The notes under the pieces were generated by a model, which was given only the letters and a program-made list of their open reading frames with translations, searched no databases and had not been told where the DNA came from. Below are positions 55,428-64,000 of a DNA stretch of 64,000 bases, piece after piece. This DNA is from Streptomyces finlayi (GTDB lineage Bacteria > Actinomycetota > Actinomycetes > Streptomycetales > Streptomycetaceae): contig NZ_CP045702.1 of NCBI RefSeq assembly GCF_014216315.1, positions 2,728,001 through 2,792,000 of the forward strand, in the 5' to 3' direction. Positions within the stretch are counted from its first letter, which is position 1; every line of letters starts with the position of its first letter. Both the position numbers and the translations under genes were made by a program.

Positions 55428-56404
55428 ACGACGGCCTCCTTGCCGGTCTCCCCGTTCGTATCCAGCTCCGCGGCATGGCCGGTGAGGGACATGAAGACGT
55501 CGTCGAGGGTGGGCCGGCGCAGGCCGATGTCGTCGATCTCGACGCCTCGGGCGTCGAGATCGCGGATGATCTCGGCGAGCAGTTTGGCGCCGCCGCTGAC
55601 CGGGACGGTCAGCTTGCGGGTGTGCGCGGCGACGGAGACCTCGCCCTCGCCGAGGGCGGTGAGCACCTCGCGGGCGCGTTCGATCTCGTCCCGCTGGTGG
55701 ACGACGACTTCGACGCGCTCGCCGCCGGTGCGGGCCTTCAGTTCGTCGGAGGTGCCGCGTGCGATGACCTTGCCGTGGTCGATGACGCAGATGTCGTCGG
55801 CGAGGTGGTCGGCCTCCTCCAGATACTGCGTGGTCAGCAGCAGTGTCGTACCACCCGCGACGAGTTCCTGGATGACCTCCCAGAGCTGCTGCCGGTTGCG
55901 CGGGTCGAGTCCGGTCGTCGGCTCGTCCATGAACATCACGGGCGGGGAGACGACGAGGGCCGCGGCGAGGTCGAGGCGGCGGCGCATACCGCCGGAGTAC
56001 GTCTTGGCCGTGCGGTCGGCCGCGTCGGCCAGGTTGAACCGCTCCAGGAGCTGCCCCGCCCGGGTCTTCGCGTCGCGGGAGCTCATCTGGTAGAGCTGCC
56101 CGACCATCTGGAGGTTCTCGCGGCCGGTCAGATACTCGTCGACCGCGGCGAACTGGCCGGAGAGACCGATCGAGCGGCGGACCTCGTCGGGGTGCTTCAG
56201 CACATCGATACCCGCGACGACCACCCTGCCGCTGTCCGGCTGGAGGAGGGTGGTCAGCACGCGCACCGCCGTGGTCTTACCGGCACCGTTGGGACCGAGG
56301 AGACCGAGGACCGTGCCCTCCGGCACATCCAGGTCCACGCCGTCCAGTGCTCGTACATCGCCGAAGGCCTTCACCAGACCTTCGGCATATATCGCGCCTG
56401 GCAT
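55424..56404 (-). CDS. ABC transporter ATPase, DrrA-like
   Basis: 326 residues. Walker A LLGPNGAGKTTAVRVL, signature TYSGGMRRRLDLAAALV, Walker B VMFMDEPTTGLDPRNR, then the DrrA-type C-terminal domain (ITVPVSGGAKLLAEII-like segment and RRPTLDDVFMSLTGH). Powers export through the ABC-2 permease. Host gene, coupled by ATGA to the permease start that the prophage has split. Confidence 0.92.
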   Translation of the reverse strand: MPGAIYAEGLVKAFGDVRALDGVDLDVPEGTVLGLLGPNGAGKTTAVRVLTTLLQPDSGRVVVAGIDVLKHPDEVRRSIGLSGQFAAVDEYLTGRENLQMVGQLYQMSSRDAKTRAGQLLERFNLADAADRTAKTYSGGMRRRLDLAAALVVSPPVMFMDEPTTGLDPRNRQQLWEVIQELVAGGTTLLLTTQYLEEADHLADDICVIDHGKVIARGTSDELKARTGGERVEVVVHQRDEIERAREVLTALGEGEVSVAAHTRKLTVPVSGGAKLLAEIIRDLDARGVEIDDIGLRRPTLDDVFMSLTGHAAELDTNGETGKEAVV

Positions 56405-56500
56405 GTGGGATTCCCCCAGTTGCTTTCTTGGGTGACTTCCTGTGCAGATCCTAGGGACGTCCCGCGTGCCGCGCGCGGCGAATCCACGATTCCGGGGGCC

Positions 56501-57730
56501 TCAGCCCATCACGAGATAGCCCGCTTCGCGCAGCGTCGCCGCCACCTCTTCACAGTGCGCGGGGCCCTTGGTCTCCAGGTGGAGTTCGACCTCGGCCTCG
56601 GTGAGGCCGAGGCGCGGATCGGTCCGCACATGGCTCACGTCGAGGACGTTGGCGTCGACGACGGAGAGAGCCGCGAGGAGCGTGGCCAGCGCGCCGGGGC
56701 GGTCGGTCAGGCGCAGCCGCAGGCTCAGATAGCGGCCTGCCGCCGCCATGCCGTGGGTGAGGATGCGCTGCATCAGGAGGGGGTCGACGTTGCCGCCGGA
56801 CAGCACCGCGACGACGGGCCCCGCGAACGCCTGCGGGTCGCTGAGCAGCGCGGCCACCGGGCTGGCCCCGGCCGGTTCGACGACCATCTTGGCGCGCTCG
56901 AGGCAGAGCAGGAGTGCGCTGGACAGCTCGTCCTCGGAGACCGTACGGACCTCGTCGACCAGTTCCTGGACGAGCCGGAAGGGGATGTCGCCCGGGCGGC
57001 CGACCTTGATCCCGTCGGCCATCGTCTGGGGCGAGGCGACGGCCACGGGGTGTCCGGCGGCCAGGGAGGGCGGATAGCCGGCCGCGCCGGCGGCCTGCAC
57101 ACCGATGATCCTGACGTCGGGGCGCAGCGCCTTCACGGCGACGGCGATCCCCGCGGCGAGCCCGCCGCCGCCGATGCCGACGACGATCGTGCGGACCTCC
57201 GGGCACTGTTCGAGGATCTCCAGGCCCACGGTGCCCTGACCGGCGATGATGTCTGGGTGGTCGAACGGGTGGATGAAGACGGCCCCGGTCCGCTCCGCGT
57301 ACTCCTGCGCGGCGGCGAGCGTCTCGTCGACGACATGGCCGTGCATCCGGACCTCCGCGCCGTACTGCCGGGTCGCGGAGACCTTCGGCAGGGGTGCGCC
57401 GACGGGCATGAAGACCGTGGACCGTACGCCGAGGAGGGAAGAGGCGAGTGCGACACCCTGCGCATGGTTTCCGGCACTCGCGGCGACCACCCCGGCGGCC
57501 CGCTCCTGCGGGGTCAGCCCCGAGATCCGTACGTACGCGCCGCGCAGCTTGAACGATCCGGTGCGCTGGAGGTTCTCGCACTTGAGGTGGACCGGTGTGC
57601 CGACCAGCTCCGTCAGATACCGGCTGCCCTCCATCGCGGTCACTCTGGCCACCCCGGAAAGCATCTTCCACGCCCCGCGGACATCGTCGAGGATCACGGG
57701 AGGAAAGGGGTGGGACGTGCGGTAGGCCAT
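56501..57730 (-). CDS. ilvA: Threonine dehydratase with C-terminal ACT domain
   Basis: 409 residues from ATG 57730. PLP lysine in LQRTGSFKLRGAYVRI, SAGNHAQGVALA and the glycine loop VGIGGGGLAAGI define the fold-II enzyme. An ACT-like domain (LRLTDRPGALATLLAALSVVDANVLDVSHVRTD) ends it. Converts threonine to 2-oxobutanoate. Confidence 0.9.
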   Translation of the reverse strand: MAYRTSHPFPPVILDDVRGAWKMLSGVARVTAMEGSRYLTELVGTPVHLKCENLQRTGSFKLRGAYVRISGLTPQERAAGVVAASAGNHAQGVALASSLLGVRSTVFMPVGAPLPKVSATRQYGAEVRMHGHVVDETLAAAQEYAERTGAVFIHPFDHPDIIAGQGTVGLEILEQCPEVRTIVVGIGGGGLAAGIAVAVKALRPDVRIIGVQAAGAAGYPPSLAAGHPVAVASPQTMADGIKVGRPGDIPFRLVQELVDEVRTVSEDELSSALLLCLERAKMVVEPAGASPVAALLSDPQAFAGPVVAVLSGGNVDPLLMQRILTHGMAAAGRYLSLRLRLTDRPGALATLLAALSVVDANVLDVSHVRTDPRLGLTEAEVELHLETKGPAHCEEVAATLREAGYLVMG

Positions 57731-57885
57731 GACAGCAAGTCTTGCAGTTCGGGCCGGTCGCGGCCGACTCGTCTCATGGTGGACTGCGGCGTTGTCCACA
57801 GGTTTGCGCAGCGCTGGTACGCGTTGCCCCGAGGCGGCGTACTCTGTCCCCCACTCATCCGACACCGCACGAAGAGAGCCCGGCC

Positions 57886-58416
57886 ATGCCCCCTCAGGAC
57901 ATGACGACTGCTGCGTCTCCCTCCGGGGGCACCGCCCCCGGTAACCCGGGTACCGACCACCTTCTCGACGCGCTCCAGCATCAGGTGGCCGTCTTCGCCC
58001 GCCGTGCCGAACAGACCCGCCTCGGCGGTGTCGGCCAGGTCCGCAATTCCATGGACCGGGCCGCCTACCTCCTGCTGAACCGGCTGGACAAGGAAGGTCC
58101 GATGGGCGTCAAGGCGCTGGCCGCCGGCATGGGCATCGACTCCTCCACCGTGACCCGTCAGGTCGCCCCACTCGTCGACACCGGCCTGGTCAAGCGCACC
58201 TCCCATCCGGAGGACGGCCGTGCGGTCGTGCTCCAGCTGTCACCGCGCGGACAGGCCCGCCTCAACGAGGTCCGCTCCTCGCGGCGTGAACTGATGTCGC
58301 AGGTGACCGACGACTGGACCACGGGGGAACGCGACACGTTCTGCACGCTGCTCACCCGGTTCAACGCCGCGCTGGCCGCGCGCCAGGCCGCGCACCAGCC
58401 CCCGCCGGAGGACTGA
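57886..58416 (+). CDS. MarR-family transcriptional regulator
   Basis: 176 residues from ATG 57886 (57901 also possible). Winged-helix core AYLLLNRLDKEGPMGVKALAAGMGIDSSTVTRQVAPLVDTGLVKRTSHPEDGRAVVLQLSPRG is typical MarR. Host gene, divergent from ilvA. Confidence 0.88.
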   Translation: MPPQDMTTAASPSGGTAPGNPGTDHLLDALQHQVAVFARRAEQTRLGGVGQVRNSMDRAAYLLLNRLDKEGPMGVKALAAGMGIDSSTVTRQVAPLVDTGLVKRTSHPEDGRAVVLQLSPRGQARLNEVRSSRRELMSQVTDDWTTGERDTFCTLLTRFNAALAARQAAHQPPPED

Positions 58417-58475
58417 CCGCCGGCCGGTCGCGCACGCCTCTTGACCGGGGGCTCCCTCCGGGTCTCCGATGGGGT

Positions 58476-58967
58476 ATGCGAGAGCGGCGGGCCCACCGAC
58501 AACGCCTCCACGCCGAGGAGTTCGAGGACTTCGCGGCGGGCGCGGCAGGCCGCCTGCTGCACACCGCCACCCTCTTCACTGCCGAACCCGCCGAACCGCC
58601 GGGTGCGAATCCACGGGCACTGCGGCTGCTCACGGCGGCGCTCGCGCACACGTACGCGCGGTGGGACCGGCTGCGCGGCGAGGACCCGTACGACCGGACC
58701 CGCCACGAGCTCGTCACCCGGTTCGCGCGGGACGCCTGGCGCCATCGCCGGCCCCGCGGCGGTCTGCTGGAACGGCTGACCCCGCGGGAACGCCTCGTTC
58801 TCGTCCTGCGTCTGTACGAAGGCGTGGCGGAGGAACAGACCGCCGCGCTGCTCGGACTGCCGGCGGAACGGGTGCGCTCGATCTGCACCAGGGCCGTCGT
58901 CACGGCGTACGCACCGCCGGAGCGCCCGGGGCGGCCCGGCGGGCGGCTGCCGCGGGGCACGCGATGA
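58476..58967 (+). CDS. Sigma-70-like regulatory protein
   Basis: 163 residues. EEFEDFAAGAAGRLLHTATLF resembles the start of ECF/SigE-type proteins. LLERLTPRERLVLVLRLYEGVAEEQTAALLGLPAERVRSICTRAV is a clear sigma region 4. The protein has a shortened region 2, so it may be a degenerate sigma factor. ATGA-coupled to a membrane protein that could be its partner. Confidence 0.7.
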   Translation: MRERRAHRQRLHAEEFEDFAAGAAGRLLHTATLFTAEPAEPPGANPRALRLLTAALAHTYARWDRLRGEDPYDRTRHELVTRFARDAWRHRRPRGGLLERLTPRERLVLVLRLYEGVAEEQTAALLGLPAERVRSICTRAVVTAYAPPERPGRPGGRLPRGTR

Positions 58968-59224
58968 GCCGCCGCGACCGTGCCGACCGGAAGGTGGACG
59001 AGGTCCGCCGGATGCTGGAGGGCCCGCGTCCGCAGGTGCCCGCCGATCTGGCGCTGCGCGCGGCGGAACGCGGTACCCGGCTGCTGCGCCGCCACCGCGC
59101 CGCCCGGCTGGTGGTGAGGTGCCTGATGTGCGCGGCGGTGGTGGCGTTCGTGGTGTGGGCGGGGATCACCCGTCCGTGGGAGCTCCCGCCGTCCGGGACG
59201 ACACCACCGCTGGAGGGCTGGTGA
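58964..59224 (+). CDS. Small membrane protein, possible anti-sigma partner
   Basis: 86 residues: charged N-terminal half (DRKVDEVRRMLEGPRPQVPADLALRAAERG), one membrane segment (CLMCAAVVAFVVWAGI), short outer tail. Coupling with the sigma-like gene suggests a regulatory pair. Confidence 0.62.
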   Translation: MSRRDRADRKVDEVRRMLEGPRPQVPADLALRAAERGTRLLRRHRAARLVVRCLMCAAVVAFVVWAGITRPWELPPSGTTPPLEGW

Positions 59225-59295
59225 CGCGGGCGTGCGATGACCCGGCGGATCTATCCTGGAAGAGCCTGCATGTGGTACGAGCCAAGGAGGCCGTC

Positions 59296-59487
59296 ATGAC
59301 CAGGAAGATCGCCGACTGTCGCAATTCTCCGAGCGTTTCGAACTGCTCGCTCACCATCTCCGGTGAGGAGGAGGAAGTCGTACGGGCCGCCACCGAGCAC
59401 GCCGTCTCGGTGCACGAGCACACCGACAGCCCGGAGTTGCGCGCGGAGGTCCGCGCGACGCTGGAGGACGAGAAGACCGCCGTCTGA
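59296..59487 (+). CDS. DUF1059 family protein
   Basis: 63 residues from ATG 59296 after CCAAGGAGGCCGTC. MTRKIADCRNSPSVSNCSLTISGEEEEVVRAATEHAVSVHEHTD matches the DUF1059 pattern (two Cys, central HAxxxH region). Function unknown. Confidence 0.8.
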   Translation: MTRKIADCRNSPSVSNCSLTISGEEEEVVRAATEHAVSVHEHTDSPELRAEVRATLEDEKTAV

Positions 59488-59590
59488 CAGGGAACGGGCC
59501 CGTCCGGTGGTGACCGCGGCGCGCTCACCACCGCAACGCTCTCACCGCCGGACGGACGCCGCAAGGCCCTGCCCCTCGTGACGAAAAGCC

Positions 59591-59669
59591 CTAGGTCCTG
59601 TCTGGAGTTCCCCCGCGGCGTCGCGGCGTCCGCTCCTTCTCCCGCGCTGGAACTCCAGACAGGACCTAG
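59591..59669. repeat. 79-bp element with 21-bp perfect terminal inverted repeats
   Basis: CTAGGTCCTGTCTGGAGTTC plus one base is repeated as its exact complement at 59649-59669, around a 37-bp GC-rich centre. It lies between convergent genes and supplies the metB stop codon (CTA at 59666-59668). It may be a MITE-like insertion or a very strong bidirectional terminator. Confidence 0.7.
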
Positions 59670-60811
59670 CCGAGCGCCTGCGTCAGGTCGGCCAGCAGGT
59701 CGTCTGCGTTCTCGATGCCGACAGACAGCCGCACCAGGTCGGCCGGTACCTCCAGCGGAGAGCCGGCGGCGGACGCGTGCGTCATCCGGCCCGGGTGCTC
59801 GATCAGTGACTCGACACCGCCCAGCGACTCACCGAGCGTGAACAGCCTGGCGCGGTTGCAGACCCTGACCGCCGCTTCCTCGCCGCCCGCGACGCGGAAG
59901 GACACCATTCCGCCGAACGCCTTCATCTGCTTGGCCGCGATCTCGTGCCCGGGGTGCTCGGGCAGTCCCGGGTACAGGACGCTGTCCACCTTCGGGTGAC
60001 GGGTCAGCAGGTCCGCGACCTTGGTGGCGTTCTCGTCGTGCCGGTCCATGCGGACCGCCAGGGTCTTGATGCCGCGCAGCACCAGCCAGGCGTCGAAGGG
60101 GCCGGCGACCGCACCCATCGCGTTCTGGTGGTAGGCCAGCTCCTCGGCCAGCGTGGGATCGCCGGTGATCAGCGCACCGCCGACGACGTCCGAGTGGCCG
60201 CCCATGTACTTGGTCGTCGAGTGCACCACGACGTCCGCGCCGAGGGCCAGCGGCTGCTGGAGGTAGGGGCTGGCGAACGTGTTGTCGACGACCAGCCGCG
60301 CGCCCACCTGACGGGCGATGTCGGCGACGGCCGCGATGTCCGTGATGCCGAGGAGCGGGTTGGACGGGGTCTCCACCCAGATCAACTTGGTGCGCGGGGT
60401 GATGGCCGCCCTGACCGCGCCCACGTCCGAGGTGTCGGCGACGGAGAACTGGACGCCCCAGCGCGAGGCGACCTTCGCGAACAGCCGGAACGTACCGCCG
60501 TAGGCGTCGTTCGGGATGACCACGTGGTCGCCGGGGGTGAGCAGCGTACGGAGCAGGCAGTCCTCGGCGGCGAGGCCGGAGGCGAAGGCGAGCCCCCGGC
60601 GGCCGCCTTCCAGGGCTGCCAGGTTCTCCTCCAGGGCGGTACGGGTCGGGTTGGCGCTGCGGCTGTACTCGTAGCCGCCCCGCAGCCCGCCCACGCCGTC
60701 CTGCTTGTACGTGGACACCTGGTAAATGGGCGGAACAACGGCGCCGGTAAGGGGATCGGCGGTGTTGCCCGCGTGGATCGCGAGAGTCTCGAAGCTGTGC
60801 TGGTCGCTCAT
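59666..60811 (-). CDS. metB: Cystathionine gamma-synthase
   Basis: 381 residues from ATG 60811. PLP-binding lysine in VVHSTTKYMGGHSDVVGG, PPIYQVSTYKQDGVGGLRGGYEYSRSANPTR and WVETPSNPLLGITDI identify the Cys/Met metabolism PLP family; the neighbourhood fits Streptomyces metB. The gamma-lyase of the same family cannot be excluded. Confidence 0.87.
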   Translation of the reverse strand: MSDQHSFETLAIHAGNTADPLTGAVVPPIYQVSTYKQDGVGGLRGGYEYSRSANPTRTALEENLAALEGGRRGLAFASGLAAEDCLLRTLLTPGDHVVIPNDAYGGTFRLFAKVASRWGVQFSVADTSDVGAVRAAITPRTKLIWVETPSNPLLGITDIAAVADIARQVGARLVVDNTFASPYLQQPLALGADVVVHSTTKYMGGHSDVVGGALITGDPTLAEELAYHQNAMGAVAGPFDAWLVLRGIKTLAVRMDRHDENATKVADLLTRHPKVDSVLYPGLPEHPGHEIAAKQMKAFGGMVSFRVAGGEEAAVRVCNRARLFTLGESLGGVESLIEHPGRMTHASAAGSPLEVPADLVRLSVGIENADDLLADLTQALG

Positions 60812-60878
60812 GAGGACCGAGCGTAGTTCGTCACGAGGGCGCTCACGGGTCACGGCGCCGTACGGGGACAATGGCCGT

Positions 60879-61982
60879 ATGGAGATTCTCTGGTTCCTGA
60901 TCGCACTGTGCATGATCGCCGCCGTCGTCGGCCCCATCGTGCGGCGTAGTCGGGGCGGTATCCGTCAGGTCGCGCCCGGCTCCCCCGACGCCGCCGACCC
61001 GGACGCGTACGGCTTTCTGCGCCAGGAGGAGCTGGACGTACGGATGCCCGGACCCGACCAGGACCTCCTGGACGTGCTGGACGTCGTGCAGGCCACCCAG
61101 GACTGGCGGGCCGCCTCCCAACTGCTGGCCGGCACGCCCAAGGAGAGCGAGCTGCGGTGGCAGCGGGTGCAGGCGTTCGCCGGCGCGGCCTCGCTCGAAC
61201 TGCTGCGGCAGCCGGGGGTCGGCGGCGCGTGGCTGCGGACCTGGCGGGCCGAGTCCCCGAAGGACGCGGGCGGCGCGGCGGTGCACGCGGAGTTCCTGGT
61301 GCAGCAGGCGTGGCGTTCCTCCGGTGCCGGCCAGGACGACTTCCGGATCATCCTGGAGGAGGCCCGTACGGTCTGCGGGGAGGCCGCACTGCTGGCGCCG
61401 GGCGACCCCGTCCCGTACATCGTCGAGCTGGCCGTGGCCCGGGGACTCGGTTACTCCCATGAACAGTTCGACCAGCTCTGGGCGAAGATCATCGACCGGG
61501 ACCCGGCCCATATGGGCGCGCACATCGCGGCGCTGCACTTCTGGTGCGAGAAGTGGCACGGTTCGCGCGAGGAGGCCGAACGGTTCGCCACCACCGCCGC
61601 CGCCCGCGCCCCGCAGGGGTCGCTGCTGGCGGCGCTGCCGTTGTTCGCGCTGTACGAGCACCTGCCCGAGGTCAATCTGGTGCAGGGCTTCTACCGGGGC
61701 GTCGTGGTGACGAAGGCGGTCGAGGGCGCGCTGTTCGCGGTGCACGCGGCCCGCGCCGACGATCCGATGCTCGCGCACGTCCGTCATCTGCTGGTGATGT
61801 TCCTGGTCCGGATGGAACGCTGGTCGGAGGCGATGAACCAGCTCGTCCACATCGACGGCCACGTGGGCGCCCTGCCGTGGACCCAGGACCCGGACCCGGC
61901 CGCCGAGTACACCGTCTACCGGGCCCTCGCGGTCGCCGGGTACGAAGCGAACGGCGGCAGCCCGGCGACGCTGCCTCATTAG
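60879..61982 (+). CDS. Conserved Streptomyces membrane-anchored protein
   Basis: 367 residues. An N-terminal membrane helix (MEILWFLIALCMIAAVVGPIV) precedes a helical repeat-like cytosolic domain (VQATQDWRAASQLLAGTPKESELRWQRVQAFAGAASLELL...). It looks TPR-like. Function unknown; conserved at this position between metB and msrA. Confidence 0.75.
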   Translation: MEILWFLIALCMIAAVVGPIVRRSRGGIRQVAPGSPDAADPDAYGFLRQEELDVRMPGPDQDLLDVLDVVQATQDWRAASQLLAGTPKESELRWQRVQAFAGAASLELLRQPGVGGAWLRTWRAESPKDAGGAAVHAEFLVQQAWRSSGAGQDDFRIILEEARTVCGEAALLAPGDPVPYIVELAVARGLGYSHEQFDQLWAKIIDRDPAHMGAHIAALHFWCEKWHGSREEAERFATTAAARAPQGSLLAALPLFALYEHLPEVNLVQGFYRGVVVTKAVEGALFAVHAARADDPMLAHVRHLLVMFLVRMERWSEAMNQLVHIDGHVGALPWTQDPDPAAEYTVYRALAVAGYEANGGSPATLPH

Positions 61983-62244
61983 GCGCCAGGTCGCAGGGTC
62001 CCGGAAGCCCGTTGCCGCACCGCCATCCGGTGAACTACAGGAGCCCGGGACTGGTGGCCGCCGTGGACGTACGCGGGGGACCCGAAGGAGCGCTACGTCC
62101 AGCCCGCGACTTCTCCGCCAGGCAGGTCGTCGCGGCAGGCCGGAACTGACCGACGGGCGATGAGCACACGTACGGGGGCGCCGGAATCCACGGCGCCCCC
62201 ATCGCGTTGCACACACTGAACCCCGACCCCCGGAGGAGCCCCGC

Positions 62245-62949
62245 ATGTTCCTGAATTCCCGCACCCCTCAGCTCCCCACCCCGGAGCAGGCCCTGCGCGG
62301 CCGGCCCACCCCCGAATTCACGGTGCCCACGCGCCACACGGTGCTCGGTAACCCGCTGGTGGGGCCGTATCCGGAGGGCATGGAGGTCGCCGACTTCGCG
62401 CTGGGCTGCTTCTGGGGGGCCGAGCGCAAGTTCTGGCAGACGGAGGGTGTCTGGACGACCCTCGTCGGTTACCAGGGCGGCTACACGGAGAACCCCTCCT
62501 ACGAGGAGGCGTGCTCGGGTCTGACCGGCCACACGGAAGCGGTCCGCGTCGTCTTCGACCCCCGGGTCGTGTCGTACGCCGACCTCCTGAAGCTCTTCTG
62601 GGAGTCCCACAACCCGACCCAGGGCTTCCGCCAGGGCAACGACGTGGGCACCCAGTACCGCTCGGCGCTCTACCCCCACTCCCCCGAACAGGCCGAGGCC
62701 GCGACCGCCTCCCGCGAGGCGTACCAGCAGGTGCTCACCGCCGCCGGTTTCGGCGAGATCACCACGGAGATCCTCCCGGCGCAGGGCCGCCCGTTCTGGC
62801 CGGCGGAGGCGTACCACCAGCAGTATCTGGACAAGAACCCGGACGGCTACTGCGGAATCGGCGGTACGGGCGCGAAGCTGAGTTCCCCCTCGGAAACGAA
62901 CTGGGGCCGCTCCTGCCCGACGGGCATCGCCCCCGCACCCGCTGACTAG
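62245..62949 (+). CDS. msrA: Peptide methionine sulfoxide reductase MsrA
   Basis: 234 residues. Catalytic cysteine in DFALGCFWGAERKFW, then GYQGGYTENPSYEEACSGLTGHTEAVRVVFDP and HNPTQGFRQGNDVGTQYRSALY, all typical MsrA motifs. The C-terminus GYCGIGGTGAKL may hold the resolving cysteine. Confidence 0.92.
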   Translation: MFLNSRTPQLPTPEQALRGRPTPEFTVPTRHTVLGNPLVGPYPEGMEVADFALGCFWGAERKFWQTEGVWTTLVGYQGGYTENPSYEEACSGLTGHTEAVRVVFDPRVVSYADLLKLFWESHNPTQGFRQGNDVGTQYRSALYPHSPEQAEAATASREAYQQVLTAAGFGEITTEILPAQGRPFWPAEAYHQQYLDKNPDGYCGIGGTGAKLSSPSETNWGRSCPTGIAPAPAD

Positions 62950-63056
62950 AGTGGATCAACAGGACCCTCGTCAAGAGGGCCCGTGGTTCTTGGAGGCCCA
63001 GGCCGTCGCACACGCGACGACCGAGGCCTCAGTCAGGCCCAGACAGGGGGATGCAC

Positions 63057-63257
63057 ATGTCGTTCGACGAGGAATGGGCGCAGCAGAAGCAGGCGGTCAC
63101 GGATCAGCAGTCGGCGCACACGCGGCTGAACCAGCTCCCCGCCGACAATTCCGGCACGACAGGTCCGGCGGGTTCCCCGCCGGACCTGCTCACGGCCCCC
63201 GCCGCGAAGAAGAAGGCGGCGAACACCATTCAGAACGAGCTGGAGCCCGGGACCAGA
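63057..63257 (+). pseudogene. Host gene truncated by an insertion sequence
   Basis: MSFDEEWAQQKQAVTDQQ... ending about at NTIQNELEPGT keeps host composition. After that the frame runs into the IS end and continues with unrelated residues to 63338. The start ATG is at 63057. It probably encoded a small secreted or toxin-like Streptomyces protein, but the rest is beyond the IS. Confidence 0.65.
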
Positions 63258-64000
63258 GGCAATGGTCCTGAGTTAGCTGCCCGGGGTGCGATGATCTTGG
63301 GGTGGAGCGGATTGAGGGTGTGGCCGCGGGGCGGCTGACGGATGACGTGTCGATCGGGTTGCTGGCGGCGGTGTTCCCGGAGGAGGCCGTGCGGGCGGCG
63401 ATCGATGAGGCGGGGGCGCGTGAGGAGCGAACGCGGTCGTTGCCGGCGAAGTTGATGATGTATTTGTCGCTGGCGTTGTGGTTGGAGCCGGGCAAGGGGT
63501 ACGTGCGCACCCTGCGGGGCCTGCTGGAGGGGCTGCGGTGGTCGCGGGGCGGCTGGGGCGAATACCGGGTGCCCAGTGACGGGGCGATCTCGCTGGCCCG
63601 TTACCGGTTGGGTGAGGCGCCGTTGCGGAACCTGTTCGACGAGGTCGCAGCCCCGGTGGCCGATGAGCGCACCCCGGAGGCGTTCTGGCGGGGGCTGCGG
63701 TTGATGGCGGTGGACGGCACGGTCTTCGATGTGCCCTCGGGGAAGCGGAACGAGGCGGCGTTCGCGGTTCCGGCCGGTGGAAGCCGGCCGCAGGTCCGCC
63801 TGGTGGCGCTGGCCGAGTGCGGCACGCTGGCCCTGACCGGGGCGGCCTTCGACTCCATCGCGGTCGGTGAACGCACCCTGTTCACCCGCCTGTTGGACCG
63901 GTTGGCGCCCGGCATGCTGCTGCTGGCCGACCGCGGCTTCCCCTCGTTCGGCCTGTACCGGGCTGCCGCCGCGACGGGCGCACAACTGCTGTGGCGCGTC
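63258..64000 (+). mobile_element. IS4-type insertion sequence, left part (continues past the window)
   Basis: The left end lies near 63258 (AGGCAATGGTCCTGAGTTAG), where the host reading frame is lost. A transposase gene starts 44 nt in. The right end and target duplication cannot be seen. Confidence 0.7.
63302..64000 (+). CDS. IS4-family transposase (partial)
   Basis: An uninterrupted 233-codon frame from GTG 63302 to the window end: VERIEGVAAGRLTDDVSIGLL, an N-terminal insertion-domain region (AKLMMYLSLALWLEPGKGYVRTLRGLLEGLRW), then the first DDE aspartate in LMAVDGTVFDVPSGKRNEAAF and the second in LLLADRGFPSFGLY. The final glutamate lies outside. Confidence 0.85.
   Translation, partial: MERIEGVAAGRLTDDVSIGLLAAVFPEEAVRAAIDEAGAREERTRSLPAKLMMYLSLALWLEPGKGYVRTLRGLLEGLRWSRGGWGEYRVPSDGAISLARYRLGEAPLRNLFDEVAAPVADERTPEAFWRGLRLMAVDGTVFDVPSGKRNEAAFAVPAGGSRPQVRLVALAECGTLALTGAAFDSIAVGERTLFTRLLDRLAPGMLLLADRGFPSFGLYRAAAATGAQLLWRV

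Noticed and set aside
1..64000. CRISPR array or classical anti-phage defence island
   Set aside because: No regularly spaced repeats with spacers and no recognisable Cas, restriction-modification or abortive-infection genes were seen.

Overview
The window is high-GC actinobacterial DNA, almost certainly Streptomyces: GTG/TTG starts, GTGA/ATGA gene overlaps, and a host neighbourhood (DUF4307, greA, DrrA/DrrB-like ABC transporter, threonine dehydratase, MarR, sigma-like gene, cystathionine gamma-synthase, msrA) that I recall as a conserved Streptomyces block. Host DNA occupies about 1-1970 and 55364-64000. Between them lies an apparently complete siphovirus-type prophage of about 53.4 kb, inserted by a large serine integrase into the 5' end of an ABC-2 permease gene.

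Layout of the prophage. Left arm, transcribed leftward (about 13.5 to 1.9 kb): an HTH/excisionase-like gene, about 20 mostly small genes, dNMP kinase, ThyX, and the integrase at attL. The gaps of this arm hold six tRNA-top-half-like RNA elements and two identical 37-nt hairpins. A gene-poor centre (13.5-15.4 kb) separates the arms and carries a cluster of short hairpins. Right arm, transcribed rightward: HNH, terminases, portal, MuF-like protein, scaffold, capsid, connectors, tail tube, tail chaperones with a -1 frameshift, tape measure, Dit, Tal-like protein, fibres, amidase endolysin and holin-like proteins (15.4-37.35 kb). Next come a small DNA-binding protein, an L5/Bxb1-type immunity repressor, and then a recombination, replication and nucleotide block ending in a class II ribonucleotide reductase (38.6-48.6 kb). 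The last segment (48.7-55.3 kb, all leftward) is cargo: a graspetide (omega-ester peptide) cluster with precursor, ATP-grasp ligase and PIMT-like methyltransferase, an XRE regulator, an exported or membrane protein, and a complete ABC-2 permease gene.

Two organising themes stand out. First, a 15-bp motif (consensus GTGTG-AT/TA-AG, then usually TCGTGC or AGTGAC) occurs about 33 times, placed at gene junctions and oriented with transcription in both arms, but absent from the cargo and the host DNA. With the L5-like repressor this looks like a stoperator immunity system. Second, integration is built around the host transporter. The prophage cuts the host permease after about codon 22 but carries its own full-length permease, about 89% identical in protein, at attR. 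That copy is heavily silently recoded over the attB sequence, and it is joined to the host ATPase gene by a 50-codon chimeric reading frame with ATGA and GTGA overlaps. The integrase reading frame itself runs through attP, so integration swaps the integrase C-terminus.

At the right edge a truncated host gene abuts an IS4-type insertion sequence that runs out of the window. All calls are from reading the sequence; no database search was run.
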